Notes under the pieces: model-generated | Database searches by the model: none | Told to the model about the DNA's origin: nothing | Seen by the model: only the letters and a program-made list of their open reading frames with translations | Shown here: positions 8,228-16,789 of the stretch, one piece after another | Position numbering within the stretch: position 1 is the first letter of the stretch | Layout: every line of letters begins with the position of its first letter | Assembly: GCF_000017245.1 (NCBI RefSeq) | Contig: NC_009655.1 | Coordinates: 1,736,001-1,800,000, forward strand | DNA: 64,000 nt | Reading direction: 5' to 3' | Source: Actinobacillus succinogenes 130Z | Lineage (GTDB): Bacteria; Pseudomonadota; Gammaproteobacteria; Enterobacterales; Pasteurellaceae | Position numbers and translations under genes: made by a program

Positions 8228-9090
8228 TACTCCCTCTCAAAATTGATATTTCCAGGTATAGTTTCAACATACTCTCGCGATTTAATTAATGTGGTTTCAA
8301 TTACGGCAAGTTCCGCCGCTTTTTCAAATCTACGCGGCGTAGAATCCAGCTCACGGTATATTCTGAGTGGGATTTCAAAGCTACAAGGAATACCCCGCTG
8401 TTTTAACCCATAAATAATTTCCTGATAATTAATCAGTCCTCTGCCTTCCACCGGAATAAATCTGAATTTTTCATCTGTAATACAAACATCCTTAATATGA
8501 AAATAACGTACATAATCCAATGATTTTATTGACTGTGCGACGACATCCAGATTTTTATCGTAGGTCACCATATTACCCGGATCAAAATTAATGGAATAAA
8601 CGTCATCTCCTAATTCATTCAATAATTCAATACCTTCTTCAAGCGTAATAAAGGCATCAAAATTATAATCACCACCATTTTCTAAGCAGAGAATACACCC
8701 CGTTTCTTCTAATACGGGTCTTAATGATTTTAGATTGCATATCATTTTGTCTTTATTCTCACGCTTAGCGGTACATACATTAATGTATTTAGCTCCGATT
8801 AATTGAGCAAAACGCAGTCTTGGCGAAAAAATTTCTAGAAAATTATCCGAGGATAAATCCATGGTACAACCAAGCGCTAAAACGGATAATTGGTATTTTT
8901 CTTTTAATTTATTAATATTATTTCCATTTTCAACACCAAATAAATCCTGATTTAGATTACCTACATAACCTTGGTTGTATGCCAATTCAAAAAAATTAAA
9001 ACCACATTTTTTTATTGAAGCTAACGCTGTTTCTAAATCATAGCCGTCAAAAATCGATGTATTTACCGCTAATCTAAAACCCTTATCCAT
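8227..9090 (-). CDS. Sugar phosphate isomerase/epimerase-like TIM barrel (xylose-isomerase superfamily)
   Basis: This 287-residue protein belongs to the AP-endonuclease-2/xylose-isomerase-like fold (PF01261). The metal ligands of the fold are seen in order: CLENGG (Glu), INFDPGN (Asp), YFHIKDV (His), a GRGLINY turn and a final CSFEIPL Glu. Members act as ketose epimerases, isomerases, hydroxypyruvate isomerases, or decarboxylases such as the 3-oxo-isoapionate decarboxylase that yields L-erythrulose. With DhaKL, TIM-like and RpiB enzymes beside it, production or isomerisation of a tetrulose is an attractive reading, but it is inference. It starts 18 bases after the amidohydrolase stop codon. 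Confidence 0.82.
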   Translation of the reverse strand: MDKGFRLAVNTSIFDGYDLETALASIKKCGFNFFELAYNQGYVGNLNQDLFGVENGNNINKLKEKYQLSVLALGCTMDLSSDNFLEIFSPRLRFAQLIGAKYINVCTAKRENKDKMICNLKSLRPVLEETGCILCLENGGDYNFDAFITLEEGIELLNELGDDVYSINFDPGNMVTYDKNLDVVAQSIKSLDYVRYFHIKDVCITDEKFRFIPVEGRGLINYQEIIYGLKQRGIPCSFEIPLRIYRELDSTPRRFEKAAELAVIETTLIKSREYVETIPGNINFERE

Positions 9091-9108
9091 TATTTATTCC
9101 TCCAATAC

Positions 9109-10029
9109 TTAAATATCAATTTTGTAATATTTTTTTGCATTGGCGAAAAACAGTTTATGCTGATCATCATAATTATAATTTTTCATCGCTTCCTTGAAGC
9201 CGGTAAAAATAGTTTCCAATTCACCGCATAAACTGTCCACCGGGAAATTACTGGCAAACATCGCCCGTTCAACACCGAAAATCTTAACGGTCTCCTGTAT
9301 AATCCAGCGGTTGTCTTCAATGTTCCAGCGTTTTTCCGGCAATCCGATTCCCGAAATTTTTACCACGATGTTCGGCACATCAGACAATAACGACATAGCT
9401 TTATGCCAAGCAGACAGCCCTTCTTGCGAACGGTCGGATGGCAGCCCGGTATGATTCAGAATAATTAATGTATCCGGAAAGTCTAACGCCAGCTGTTTGG
9501 CTTCGTGCAAATTCCACCACGGCGTTTGCAAATCGAAATTCAAATTAAATTTAGCCAATAGTTCATAGCCTTTACGCCATTTATCGTCGCTCATTAAGGT
9601 TCTGACGCCAGCTTGCGCCTCTTGCGGCGTTAACGCTCCCGCCGGTTTATGTCTAACGCTTCTTACCAACGGAAATGCCGACTGTTCTTTCAATACATCG
9701 GCAACATCATCGCGGTGTAACCAAGCCTGTGCCACAACGGCATTCGGCATATTAAATTTCTCCGCTACGGTATGAATATATTTGGTTTCTCCCATCGGGT
9801 CTTTCGGATCCCATTCCGCATCCACATAAACTGTCGCCACCACATTGTGTTTCGGGGTTGCGTCTTTCAGATAGTCGGGAGGTAAATATTCTTTTTTAAT
9901 CGCGGTATAATCGCCGTATCTAAAAGGAATCAATACGTCCGGCGCCAACCACGGATGCGGGTTGATTTGAGGTTGCCAGAAATGTTGATGCGCATCGATC
10001 ATAGGTCCGTCATATAATTTGGTTTCCAT
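9109..10029 (-). CDS. Amidohydrolase/sugar-lactonase (COG3618 family)
   Basis: This 306-residue amidohydrolase-2 (PF04909) protein is of the type found as L-fucono-, L-rhamnono- and galactaro-lactonases. The N-terminal metal motif is IDAHQHFW. Downstream, ILNHTGLPSD carries a metal/active-site His and FASNFPVD the catalytic Asp region. In the operon it would open an aldonolactone to its acid, which fits the carboxylate transporters nearby. It starts 10 bases after the MFS gene. The exact lactone is unknown. Confidence 0.85.
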   Translation of the reverse strand: METKLYDGPMIDAHQHFWQPQINPHPWLAPDVLIPFRYGDYTAIKKEYLPPDYLKDATPKHNVVATVYVDAEWDPKDPMGETKYIHTVAEKFNMPNAVVAQAWLHRDDVADVLKEQSAFPLVRSVRHKPAGALTPQEAQAGVRTLMSDDKWRKGYELLAKFNLNFDLQTPWWNLHEAKQLALDFPDTLIILNHTGLPSDRSQEGLSAWHKAMSLLSDVPNIVVKISGIGLPEKRWNIEDNRWIIQETVKIFGVERAMFASNFPVDSLCGELETIFTGFKEAMKNYNYDDQHKLFFANAKKYYKIDI

Positions 10030-10039
10030 AATATTTCTC

Positions 10040-11308
10040 CTATTTATCTTGTTTACTTAATTTGATACTTAGCGTGCCCAAAATATAAATAATTGAACAG
10101 CCGGCGAAAAAAAGCAGTACATTGTCGTAATTTTTAGACTGACCGAGAATAACTCCGACTAAAATAGGGACGACAATGCCGCCCACACTTCCCGCCATAT
10201 TCATAATTCCCCCTACGATGCCAGCCTTACTTTTTGGGGCGAGTAATGCCGGGAAGCTCCAATACAAGCTGCCCCACATTAAGAAAAAGGCGGCAACCGA
10301 TAACGTAGCAATGGCAACAATCGGATCGCTCATACTCGGTAATAACGAAAATGCAATCAACGTGCTCACGCCTGATACGGTTAATACGCTTTTCAATGCA
10401 ATACGCTGTGCAATACCTTTTTTAACCAAGGTATCGGAGATGAATCCGCCGCATAACGAACCGAACGTACCACACAAGAAGATAATAAAGGTCGCATTAC
10501 CGATACCCTTAATATCAAAACCGCGGGCCTGAGCCAAATAGCTCGGTCCCCAGGTCAGCAAGCCGAAGAACATCATCGCCCATGCGGCGCGACCGCATAA
10601 AATCGCAACAAGCGAACGATAAGCTACGCCGATACCTTTCAAAACGGGTTCGGAATCAACCGCACTTTGCGACTTAGAATGCGTAGCTTCAATCAATTTC
10701 AGTTCTTCCTGATTGACGGAATGATGCTCTCCCGGAGTATCACGTAAAAATTTCCACGCAATGAAACCTAATAAGATTGTTACGATACCGGCAATAGCAA
10801 ATACGGTTCTCCACGACCCGATACTGGCGATCATATAGGCTATAATAATTCCGCCTAATGCAGCTCCCAGCGGACCGCCGCAATCCATAATAACCGCCCC
10901 GCGGCCACGTTCCTGCGGAGATAACCAGGTAGCGTTTAATTTACCGCCGGCAGGAAATAACGGCGCCTCCGCCGTACCCAGCATGAAACGGGTTAGAAGT
11001 AATGAAATGCCGCCGGTGGATAATGCAGCTAATGTTTGGAATATCCCCCATAATACGGTAGAACCCGTAATAATTTTACGCGGGCCGTATTTATCAATCA
11101 GCCAACCGCCGGGGATTTGTAATAAAGCGTACGCCCAGAAAAAACTACTTAAAATCAACCCCTGAGTTTCAGGTGTCAGGTCAAATTCCTTGGCAATAGT
11201 CGGCATTGCGATGGAAAGAGAAATTCGGTCAATTAAATTAATAACCACCAATAGAAATATCACGCCAAAAACTAACCAGCGTATATTTGTAGCCTTTTGT
11301 TGTGTCAT
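10040..11308 (-). CDS. MFS permease, anion:cation symporter (ACS) family
   Basis: This 422-residue transporter has 12 predicted membrane spans. It shows the ACS-family signatures: NLIDRISLSIAMPTIAKEF in span 1, the GGWLIDKYGPRK loop between spans 2 and 3, and RFMLGTAEAPLFPAGGK in span 4. The family includes GudP, GarP, ExuT and other sugar-acid symporters. It is the second uptake system of the same operon, beside the TRAP transporter, so either two related substrates or two affinities are served. Confidence 0.9.
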   Translation of the reverse strand: MTQQKATNIRWLVFGVIFLLVVINLIDRISLSIAMPTIAKEFDLTPETQGLILSSFFWAYALLQIPGGWLIDKYGPRKIITGSTVLWGIFQTLAALSTGGISLLLTRFMLGTAEAPLFPAGGKLNATWLSPQERGRGAVIMDCGGPLGAALGGIIIAYMIASIGSWRTVFAIAGIVTILLGFIAWKFLRDTPGEHHSVNQEELKLIEATHSKSQSAVDSEPVLKGIGVAYRSLVAILCGRAAWAMMFFGLLTWGPSYLAQARGFDIKGIGNATFIIFLCGTFGSLCGGFISDTLVKKGIAQRIALKSVLTVSGVSTLIAFSLLPSMSDPIVAIATLSVAAFFLMWGSLYWSFPALLAPKSKAGIVGGIMNMAGSVGGIVVPILVGVILGQSKNYDNVLLFFAGCSIIYILGTLSIKLSKQDK

Positions 11309-11362
11309 AACACTTTCCTCCGTTGAAAGGCGTAAAAATTTACGCCCTATCTTCTGAGACGA

Positions 11363-11989
11363 TTATTTATTCACAAATTCGGACATATATTTCAAAATTA
11401 ACGACATTGAAACGGCGCCCGGATCAACATAACCCAAAGAACGTTCTCCCAGACTTTTAGCCCGCCCGAATACGGCAACCTGATCACGGGTACTTTCTGC
11501 TCCGTCTTCCGCCGCTTTGGCAACGCGGGCCAACGCATCTTTCAAATCCGCATTTTTTTCTTGCTCGGCTTGTTTTTCCGCCGCGACCAAAGCATCCATC
11601 ATCGTTTTATCGCCCGGTTTCGCACCGCCGCGGGCAAATACCCCGGCGGAACCGGCAGTTAAAAACTGAGATAATACGGTCGCATTGAAAGTATTTTGAC
11701 CGGCGATAGCTTTACCGCCCGCTCTGAATAAGGTACCGAAAATCGCACCGGAAGCACCGCCCATACTGGACATCATTTTGGTACCGGCGGTTAAAAACAA
11801 CTCACCGATGTCTTTAGGTTGGAAAGCGTCGGTTTTAAGCAAATCCCGGACGGCCGCAAAGCCCCGTTGCATACCCAATCCGTGGTCTCCGTCACCGATT
11901 TTTAAATCCAGTTCGGTTAAAGTCGGTTCGCTATCCACCATTTTTTCTGCGGTGTAGAGTAATAATTCTCTTGTTTCTGCTACGTTCAT
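11363..11989 (-). CDS. dhaL: Dihydroxyacetone-kinase-type subunit DhaL (ADP/ATP-binding domain)
   Basis: This all-helical nucleotide-binding subunit of a two-part ketose kinase has 208 residues from the ATG at 11989, which has GGAGA upstream. Open codons before it are not part of the gene. The Mg-nucleotide motif reads LKIGDGDHGLGMQ, and the second loop MSSMGGASGAIFGTLF is complete. With DhaK (1-base gap) it should phosphorylate dihydroxyacetone or, by analogy with LerK/DerK, a tetrulose. No dhaM (PTS donor) is in view, so the phosphoryl donor (ATP or PEP through the PTS) is open. Confidence 0.92.
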   Translation of the reverse strand: MNVAETRELLLYTAEKMVDSEPTLTELDLKIGDGDHGLGMQRGFAAVRDLLKTDAFQPKDIGELFLTAGTKMMSSMGGASGAIFGTLFRAGGKAIAGQNTFNATVLSQFLTAGSAGVFARGGAKPGDKTMMDALVAAEKQAEQEKNADLKDALARVAKAAEDGAESTRDQVAVFGRAKSLGERSLGYVDPGAVSMSLILKYMSEFVNK

Positions 11990-11990
11990 A

Positions 11991-12995
11991 TCATTTTCTC
12001 CAGGCAAAACTATCACAAGGCATATCGTAAAGTTTTTGTAATTCGTCATCTAAACGGAAAATGGTAATGGAATACCCCGCCATTTCCTGTGAGGTGCAAT
12101 AACCGCCGATTAACGTATCGTGAATCTGAATACCGCGTTCGCTTAACACCTGATGAACTTTCCGGTTGGCAATCAGCAGTTCCGTATAAGTCGAAGCCCC
12201 TAAGTTATTAATGGTAACGCAAACTTTATCACCGGCTTTTAGTTCAATATCCGCACATAAACGTTCGATCATTTCTCCGTTAATTTCATCCGCACTTGCC
12301 ATTTTCTGACGTCTGACACCGGGTTCACCATGAATACCCATTCCAAGTTCCAGCTCATCATCCGCTAATTCGAAATTAAATTTACCCGTTTGCGGAATAG
12401 AACAAGCCCCCAACGCCACCCCCATTGTGCGCGTATTGAAATTTGCTTTAGCGGTCACTTCATGTACTTTATCAAGATCGTAACCGGCTTCTACCGCCGC
12501 ACCGGCAATTTTAAGCACATACATATCACCGGCCACACCACGTCGGTCACTCATTCTAGATAAGGGTGCGGCCGAAATATCATCGGTAACCCGTACGGTT
12601 TTAACCTGAATACCTTCTTCTTCCAATAACTCGGCGGCGATATCAAAATTCATATTATCGCCGGCATAATTACCGTAAACGAATAGTACGCCCTGACCTT
12701 TTTGCGCCGCTTTCGTCGTTTCAATAATAATGTCCGGAGACGGCGAAGCAAATATTTCCCCCAGCGCCGCCGCATCGGCCAGCCCTTTGCCGACATAGCC
12801 GGCAAACATCGGTTCGTGACCGCTGCCGCCCCCCGTCACCACGACAACCTGATCCGCTTTAATATCATTACGGTACACTCCGCTGTAGCCTTCAACTTTG
12901 ATAAGTTTATCGCCACAGGCATAAATCAATCCTTCCAGCTGTTCTGCCGGAACATCATTCGGATTATTCAGTAATTTTTTCGGTTTTCTGCTCAT
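11991..12995 (-). CDS. dhaK: Dihydroxyacetone-kinase-type subunit DhaK (substrate-binding domain)
   Basis: This 334-residue substrate-binding half of the kinase starts at the ATG at 12995 (AGGAGA upstream). The frame is open further into the neighbouring gene but is not coding there. The VTGGGSGHEP motif and the GMGIHGEPG motif with the substrate-linking His222 (His218 in E. coli) are intact, so a ketone substrate is held covalently. It lies 31 bases after the PdxA-like gene. In related clusters, DhaK homologs phosphorylate L- or D-erythrulose. Without an adjacent glycerol dehydrogenase, an ordinary dihydroxyacetone role is less likely here. Confidence 0.93.
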   Translation of the reverse strand: MSRKPKKLLNNPNDVPAEQLEGLIYACGDKLIKVEGYSGVYRNDIKADQVVVVTGGGSGHEPMFAGYVGKGLADAAALGEIFASPSPDIIIETTKAAQKGQGVLFVYGNYAGDNMNFDIAAELLEEEGIQVKTVRVTDDISAAPLSRMSDRRGVAGDMYVLKIAGAAVEAGYDLDKVHEVTAKANFNTRTMGVALGACSIPQTGKFNFELADDELELGMGIHGEPGVRRQKMASADEINGEMIERLCADIELKAGDKVCVTINNLGASTYTELLIANRKVHQVLSERGIQIHDTLIGGYCTSQEMAGYSITIFRLDDELQKLYDMPCDSFAWRK

Positions 12996-13026
12996 AACTC
13001 GTCTCCTGATGTTTAATTCTAAAATT

Positions 13027-14043
13027 TTATTTGGATTCAAGAACCCCGTTACCCATACGTACGGCAATATTAAAGGCTTCCTCAAACGCGGTTGGAATGG
13101 CAACATTTTTGCCATATAAATCGTATGCCGTGCCGTGGTTTGCCGTAGTAATCGGAATCGGAATACCGCCCTGTACCGTGACGCCGCGCTCAAATCCTAA
13201 TAATTTTAAAGCAGTGGAGAACTGGTCGTGATACATAGAAACCACACCGTCAATTTTTAACCGATTAACCTCACGCATTGTCGTATCGCCTGGGAACGGA
13301 CCATAAAGGTTAATCCCATACTTCTTCCGTGTCAGTTCAATAGCGGGCGTAATAATTTTAATTTCCTCATCGCCAAATACCCCTCCTTCACCACCATGCG
13401 GATTTAAGGCTTGTACCGCAATTTTCGGATTCTTCACACCAGCTTGCGTTAAAGATTTATGCAGTAAACAAATGCAATCTACTACATTTTTTATTGATAA
13501 ATTCTGCACAATATCTTTGAAAGGAATATGTGAAGTAACACGACTTGCCCAAATACCATCAACCACATTCAATTCACACACAAACTCGTGAAAATTTGTT
13601 TGATCCGCGAACCAATGTAGTTCATCACGATATTTCAACCCACCTTTATGCATAGCCTGTTTATTCAACGGCGCGAAACAAATAGATTGCACATACCCGG
13701 CTTGAGCAAATTCAACGGTTTTTTTCAAGGTTTCTAAAATATATACTCCGCTTTGTTCGGTTGCTTTACCATATTCAAATGGTACAGGGTGTGAACATTT
13801 GTGATGAATTAGCGCTGGAATACCCGGCTTGAAAGAATAATTCGGTAAATTTTCCGGTACTATTTCATTATATTCAAATGAAACTTCAGCAATCGTCAAT
13901 CCTTTACACAACTCATCTCTATCCGCCACCAGCAATACGTTGGCTTTTGCTCTCTGTTCAGCCTGTGCTAATAATTTAGCTACCAGCTCAGGACCGACTC
14001 CAGCAGGATCCCCCAAAACCATTGCAACTGTAGGTTTTTGCAT
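13027..14043 (-). CDS. PdxA-family 4-phospho-acid oxidative decarboxylase
   Basis: This 338-residue NAD-dependent dehydrogenase is of the PdxA fold, first in the operon. VLGDPAGVGPE at the start, ALNPHGGEGGVFGDEE and SMYHDQ (metal His/Asp) are present. PdxA2-type enzymes oxidise and decarboxylate 4-phosphorylated four-carbon acids to dihydroxyacetone phosphate and CO2. It is clearly diverged from the second PdxA-like protein at 25579-26589, for example an FPGDTTM segment where that one has VPADSVF. No DUF1537 kinase lies in this operon, so its phosphorylated substrate must come from DhaKL, from the other cluster, or by another route. Pyridoxine synthesis is less likely from context. Confidence 0.85.
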   Translation of the reverse strand: MQKPTVAMVLGDPAGVGPELVAKLLAQAEQRAKANVLLVADRDELCKGLTIAEVSFEYNEIVPENLPNYSFKPGIPALIHHKCSHPVPFEYGKATEQSGVYILETLKKTVEFAQAGYVQSICFAPLNKQAMHKGGLKYRDELHWFADQTNFHEFVCELNVVDGIWASRVTSHIPFKDIVQNLSIKNVVDCICLLHKSLTQAGVKNPKIAVQALNPHGGEGGVFGDEEIKIITPAIELTRKKYGINLYGPFPGDTTMREVNRLKIDGVVSMYHDQFSTALKLLGFERGVTVQGGIPIPITTANHGTAYDLYGKNVAIPTAFEEAFNIAVRMGNGVLESK

Positions 14044-14109
14044 AAAAATACCCTCACTTAAATTTCAATTCTTTTCACTTTTTAGTGATAAAATACTAAA
14101 ACTTGATAG

Positions 14110-14137
14110 AACAAAAGAACAAGCTATGTTCTTTTGT
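14110..14137. promoter_or_regulatory. Perfect palindrome, candidate regulator operator
   Basis: AACAAAAGAAC (14110-14120) and GTTCTTTTGTT (14128-14137 and the preceding base) form perfect 11-bp arms around a 7-base spacer, 67 bases upstream of the first gene. The SorC regulator encoded in the operon is the obvious candidate ligand. Confidence 0.5.
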
Positions 14138-14168
14138 TAGATTCTAAATTAAAATTACAAAGAAAAAA

Positions 14169-14184
14169 TGTGATCTAAATCTCA
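14169..14184. promoter_or_regulatory. Probable CRP site (weaker)
   Basis: TGTGATCTAAATCTCA matches TGTGA-N6-TCACA at 9 of 10 consensus positions. Confidence 0.5.
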
Positions 14185-14218
14185 ATATTAAAAACAGAGT
14201 AAAAATTTATATTGAAAA

Positions 14219-14234
14219 TGTGATCATAATCACA
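14219..14234. promoter_or_regulatory. CRP site (consensus)
   Basis: TGTGATCATAATCACA matches TGTGA-N6-TCACA perfectly, about 175 bases upstream of the first gene of the operon. This implies catabolite control by CRP-cAMP. Confidence 0.7.
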
Positions 14235-14363
14235 GATTTCCAAACTAATGTTCCCCTCAATATTTTTAATAGTAGTGAATTAAGTAATTTATTTATATAA
14301 CATAAAAGTTTTTTATGATTACATCTGTAATAACAGAACATAAAGGTTTACTTTTCATATAAA

Positions 14364-14398
14364 AAAACGGTCAAAAGTTCGTTACTTCTGACCGTTTT
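14364..14398 (-). terminator. Terminator of prlC
   Basis: A 10-bp stem AAAACGGTCA / TGACCGTTTT with flanking T-rich tails lies just after the prlC stop codon. Confidence 0.75.
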
Positions 14399-14417
14399 TA
14401 GTTTTATTATTTATGCT

Positions 14418-16457
14418 CTACCCAGCAATCCCCTTATGACGCAACAAGGCATCTAAGGTCGGTTTGCGTCCGCGGAAGCGTTCGAACAACACCATAGGTT
14501 CTTCCGAACCGCCACGGGTGAGGATTTCGTCCAGATAGGATTTGCCGGTTGCCGGGTTGAAAATGCCTTCTTCTTCAAAACGTGAGAATGCGTCTGCCGA
14601 AAGCACTTCCGCCCATAGGTAACTGTAATACCCCGCGGCATAACCGCCGGCAAAAATATGGCTGAAACTGTGCGGTGTTCTTGCCCAATCCACGCCTTTA
14701 ATGACGGCAACCTGCTTTTTCACTGACTGCAAGGTGTCTAAAATCTGATTCGGTTTACCCGGTTCATAATTGTGGTGCAAACGGAAATCGAACAAACCGA
14801 ACTCCAATTGACGCAATACGAACATTGCAGCCTGGAAGTTTTTGGCTTTAATCAGTTGAGTCAGTTTTTCTTTCGGTAACGGTTCGCCCGTTTCATAATG
14901 TCCGGAAATAAAGTTCAGCGCCTCCTCTTCCCAGCACCAGTTTTCCATAAATTGGCTCGGTAATTCCACCGCATCCCACGGCACGCCGTTAATTCCCGAC
15001 ACATCGCCCACATCAATTTTTGTCAGCATATGATGGATGCCGTGTCCGAATTCGTGGAATAAGGTCGTCACTTCATCATGGGTAAACAAGGCGGGCTTGT
15101 CGCCTACCGGTGCGTTAAAGTTACAGGTTAAATAAGCTACCGGTTTTTGTATTCCGCCGTCCGCTTTGCGTCGGCGTCCGACACAGTCGTCCATCCAGGC
15201 GCCGCCGCGTTTGTTTTCACGGGCATATAAATCCAGATAAAAACTGCCGCGCACCTCGTCGGTTTCATCAATCAAATCAAAGAAACGTACATCTTTATGA
15301 TAAGTATCCACGCCGAAACGTTCTACCGCCCGAATGTTGAAGATCCGTTTAATCAGTTCAAACAAACCTGAAAGCACACGGTTTTCAGGGAAATACGGAC
15401 GCAATTCTTCGTCATTGATAGCGTACAACGCCTGTTTTTGTTTTTCACTGTAGAAAGAAATATCCCAAGGTTCAAGTGCGGTCACATTTTCGTGAGTTTT
15501 ACAAAACGCTTGTAATTCCGCCAATTCTTTTTCGCCTTGCGGTTTGGAACGAACGGCTAAATTTTCCAGAAAGTCCAACACTTGTTGTGGATTTTCTGCC
15601 ATTTTGGTCGCAAGGGAACGTTCCGTATAGCGTTCAAAATCCAGCAATTTCGCTAATTCCACCCGCAACGTCAGAATTTCTTCCATAATCGGCGTGTTAT
15701 CCCATTTGCCGGCGTTCGGTCCTTGTTCCGAGGCGCGGGTGACAAATGCGCGATACATTTCTTCGCGAAGTTCACGATTTTCACAATACGTCATCACCGG
15801 TAAATAGCTTGGAAATTCAAGGGTAAAACGATAACCTTCCATGCCTTTATTCTGCGCAGATTGACGTGCCGCCTGTAATGCGCTTTCCGGCAAACCTTTA
15901 AGCAGGCTTTCATCGGTGATAATTTTTTCCCAGCCCATGGTGGCATCCAGTACATTATTACTGAATTGCGAACTCAAATCGGACAAGCGGGATACGATTT
16001 CACCGTAACGTTTTTGTTGTTCCGGCGCTAATGAAATGCCTGAAAGTTTAAAATCACGCAAACTGTTTTCAATAGCTTTCTTCTGCGCTACGCTGTAATT
16101 TTCATATTCCGCACTGTTTTTCAACGCCGCATAAGCGTTGTATAACCCTTGGTGCTGCCCTATCCAAGTACCGTATTCGGACAACATCGGTAAGCAAGCC
16201 TGATACGCTTCCCGCAATTCAGGACTGTTTTTCACCGAATTCAAGTGCGCCACCGGCGACCAGGCTTTGCTCAGACGGTCGTTCACTTCGGCAAGAGGCG
16301 TGCAAAAATTATCCCAAGTAAAGTGCGCTTGCTGCAGCACTTGTTCCGTCACATTACGACAATCGTTAATCAGTTTTTCAATCGCCGGTTGAACATGTTC
16401 CGGCTTAATTTTAGAAAATTGCGGTAATACCGGATTTTCCAGTAGTGGATTTGACAT
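14418..16457 (-). CDS. prlC: Oligopeptidase A (PrlC/OpdA)
   Basis: This cytoplasmic M3-family zinc metallopeptidase degrades signal-peptide fragments and short peptides. Its 679 residues are almost the length of E. coli OpdA (680). The zinc motif HEFGH is at residues 468-472, followed by GIHHML. The N-terminus MSNPLLENPVLPQFSKIKP is typical. The gene is monocistronic, with its own terminator. Confidence 0.96.
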   Translation of the reverse strand: MSNPLLENPVLPQFSKIKPEHVQPAIEKLINDCRNVTEQVLQQAHFTWDNFCTPLAEVNDRLSKAWSPVAHLNSVKNSPELREAYQACLPMLSEYGTWIGQHQGLYNAYAALKNSAEYENYSVAQKKAIENSLRDFKLSGISLAPEQQKRYGEIVSRLSDLSSQFSNNVLDATMGWEKIITDESLLKGLPESALQAARQSAQNKGMEGYRFTLEFPSYLPVMTYCENRELREEMYRAFVTRASEQGPNAGKWDNTPIMEEILTLRVELAKLLDFERYTERSLATKMAENPQQVLDFLENLAVRSKPQGEKELAELQAFCKTHENVTALEPWDISFYSEKQKQALYAINDEELRPYFPENRVLSGLFELIKRIFNIRAVERFGVDTYHKDVRFFDLIDETDEVRGSFYLDLYARENKRGGAWMDDCVGRRRKADGGIQKPVAYLTCNFNAPVGDKPALFTHDEVTTLFHEFGHGIHHMLTKIDVGDVSGINGVPWDAVELPSQFMENWCWEEEALNFISGHYETGEPLPKEKLTQLIKAKNFQAAMFVLRQLEFGLFDFRLHHNYEPGKPNQILDTLQSVKKQVAVIKGVDWARTPHSFSHIFAGGYAAGYYSYLWAEVLSADAFSRFEEEGIFNPATGKSYLDEILTRGGSEEPMVLFERFRGRKPTLDALLRHKGIAG

Positions 16458-16789
16458 AACTATTCCTTTGTTAACAAAAATCTTTAATTACATGGTGCAG
16501 AATTTTAACAAAATCAAGGTGAACGCAAAAATTTATTCATTGCCCTCAAAGCCGGACGGCACATAATCGATAAAACAACAGGACATTGACCATGTAACTT
16601 ATCCATATATTCCTTTACTCCATCAAATTTCCTCTCGGTTACGAAGTTCGGCAAGCGGTCGTTCGTCCGCAAGGATTAAATTTTGACCGCCGGTTCAATT
16701 CGTCACGATAAATTCGCAAAGTGCGGTTGAATTTTAGTAAATTTATCCGCATATTCTGTTTATTCCTTTTTAATCAAACGAGAAAACCC

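Larger units (their letters stand above)
14044..14363 (-). promoter_or_regulatory. Control region of the leftward catabolic operon
   Basis: This gene-free AT-rich stretch precedes the thirteen-gene operon. It contains two CRP-type sites and an 11-bp perfect palindrome (listed separately). No coding sequence is seen in it. The rest up to 14417 is the prlC terminator. Confidence 0.7.

Noticed and set aside
12996..13193. N-terminal extension of DhaK into the PdxA-like gene
   Set aside because: DhaK of normal length starts at the ATG at 12995 with a good ribosome-binding site. The extension is a frame overlapping pdxA.
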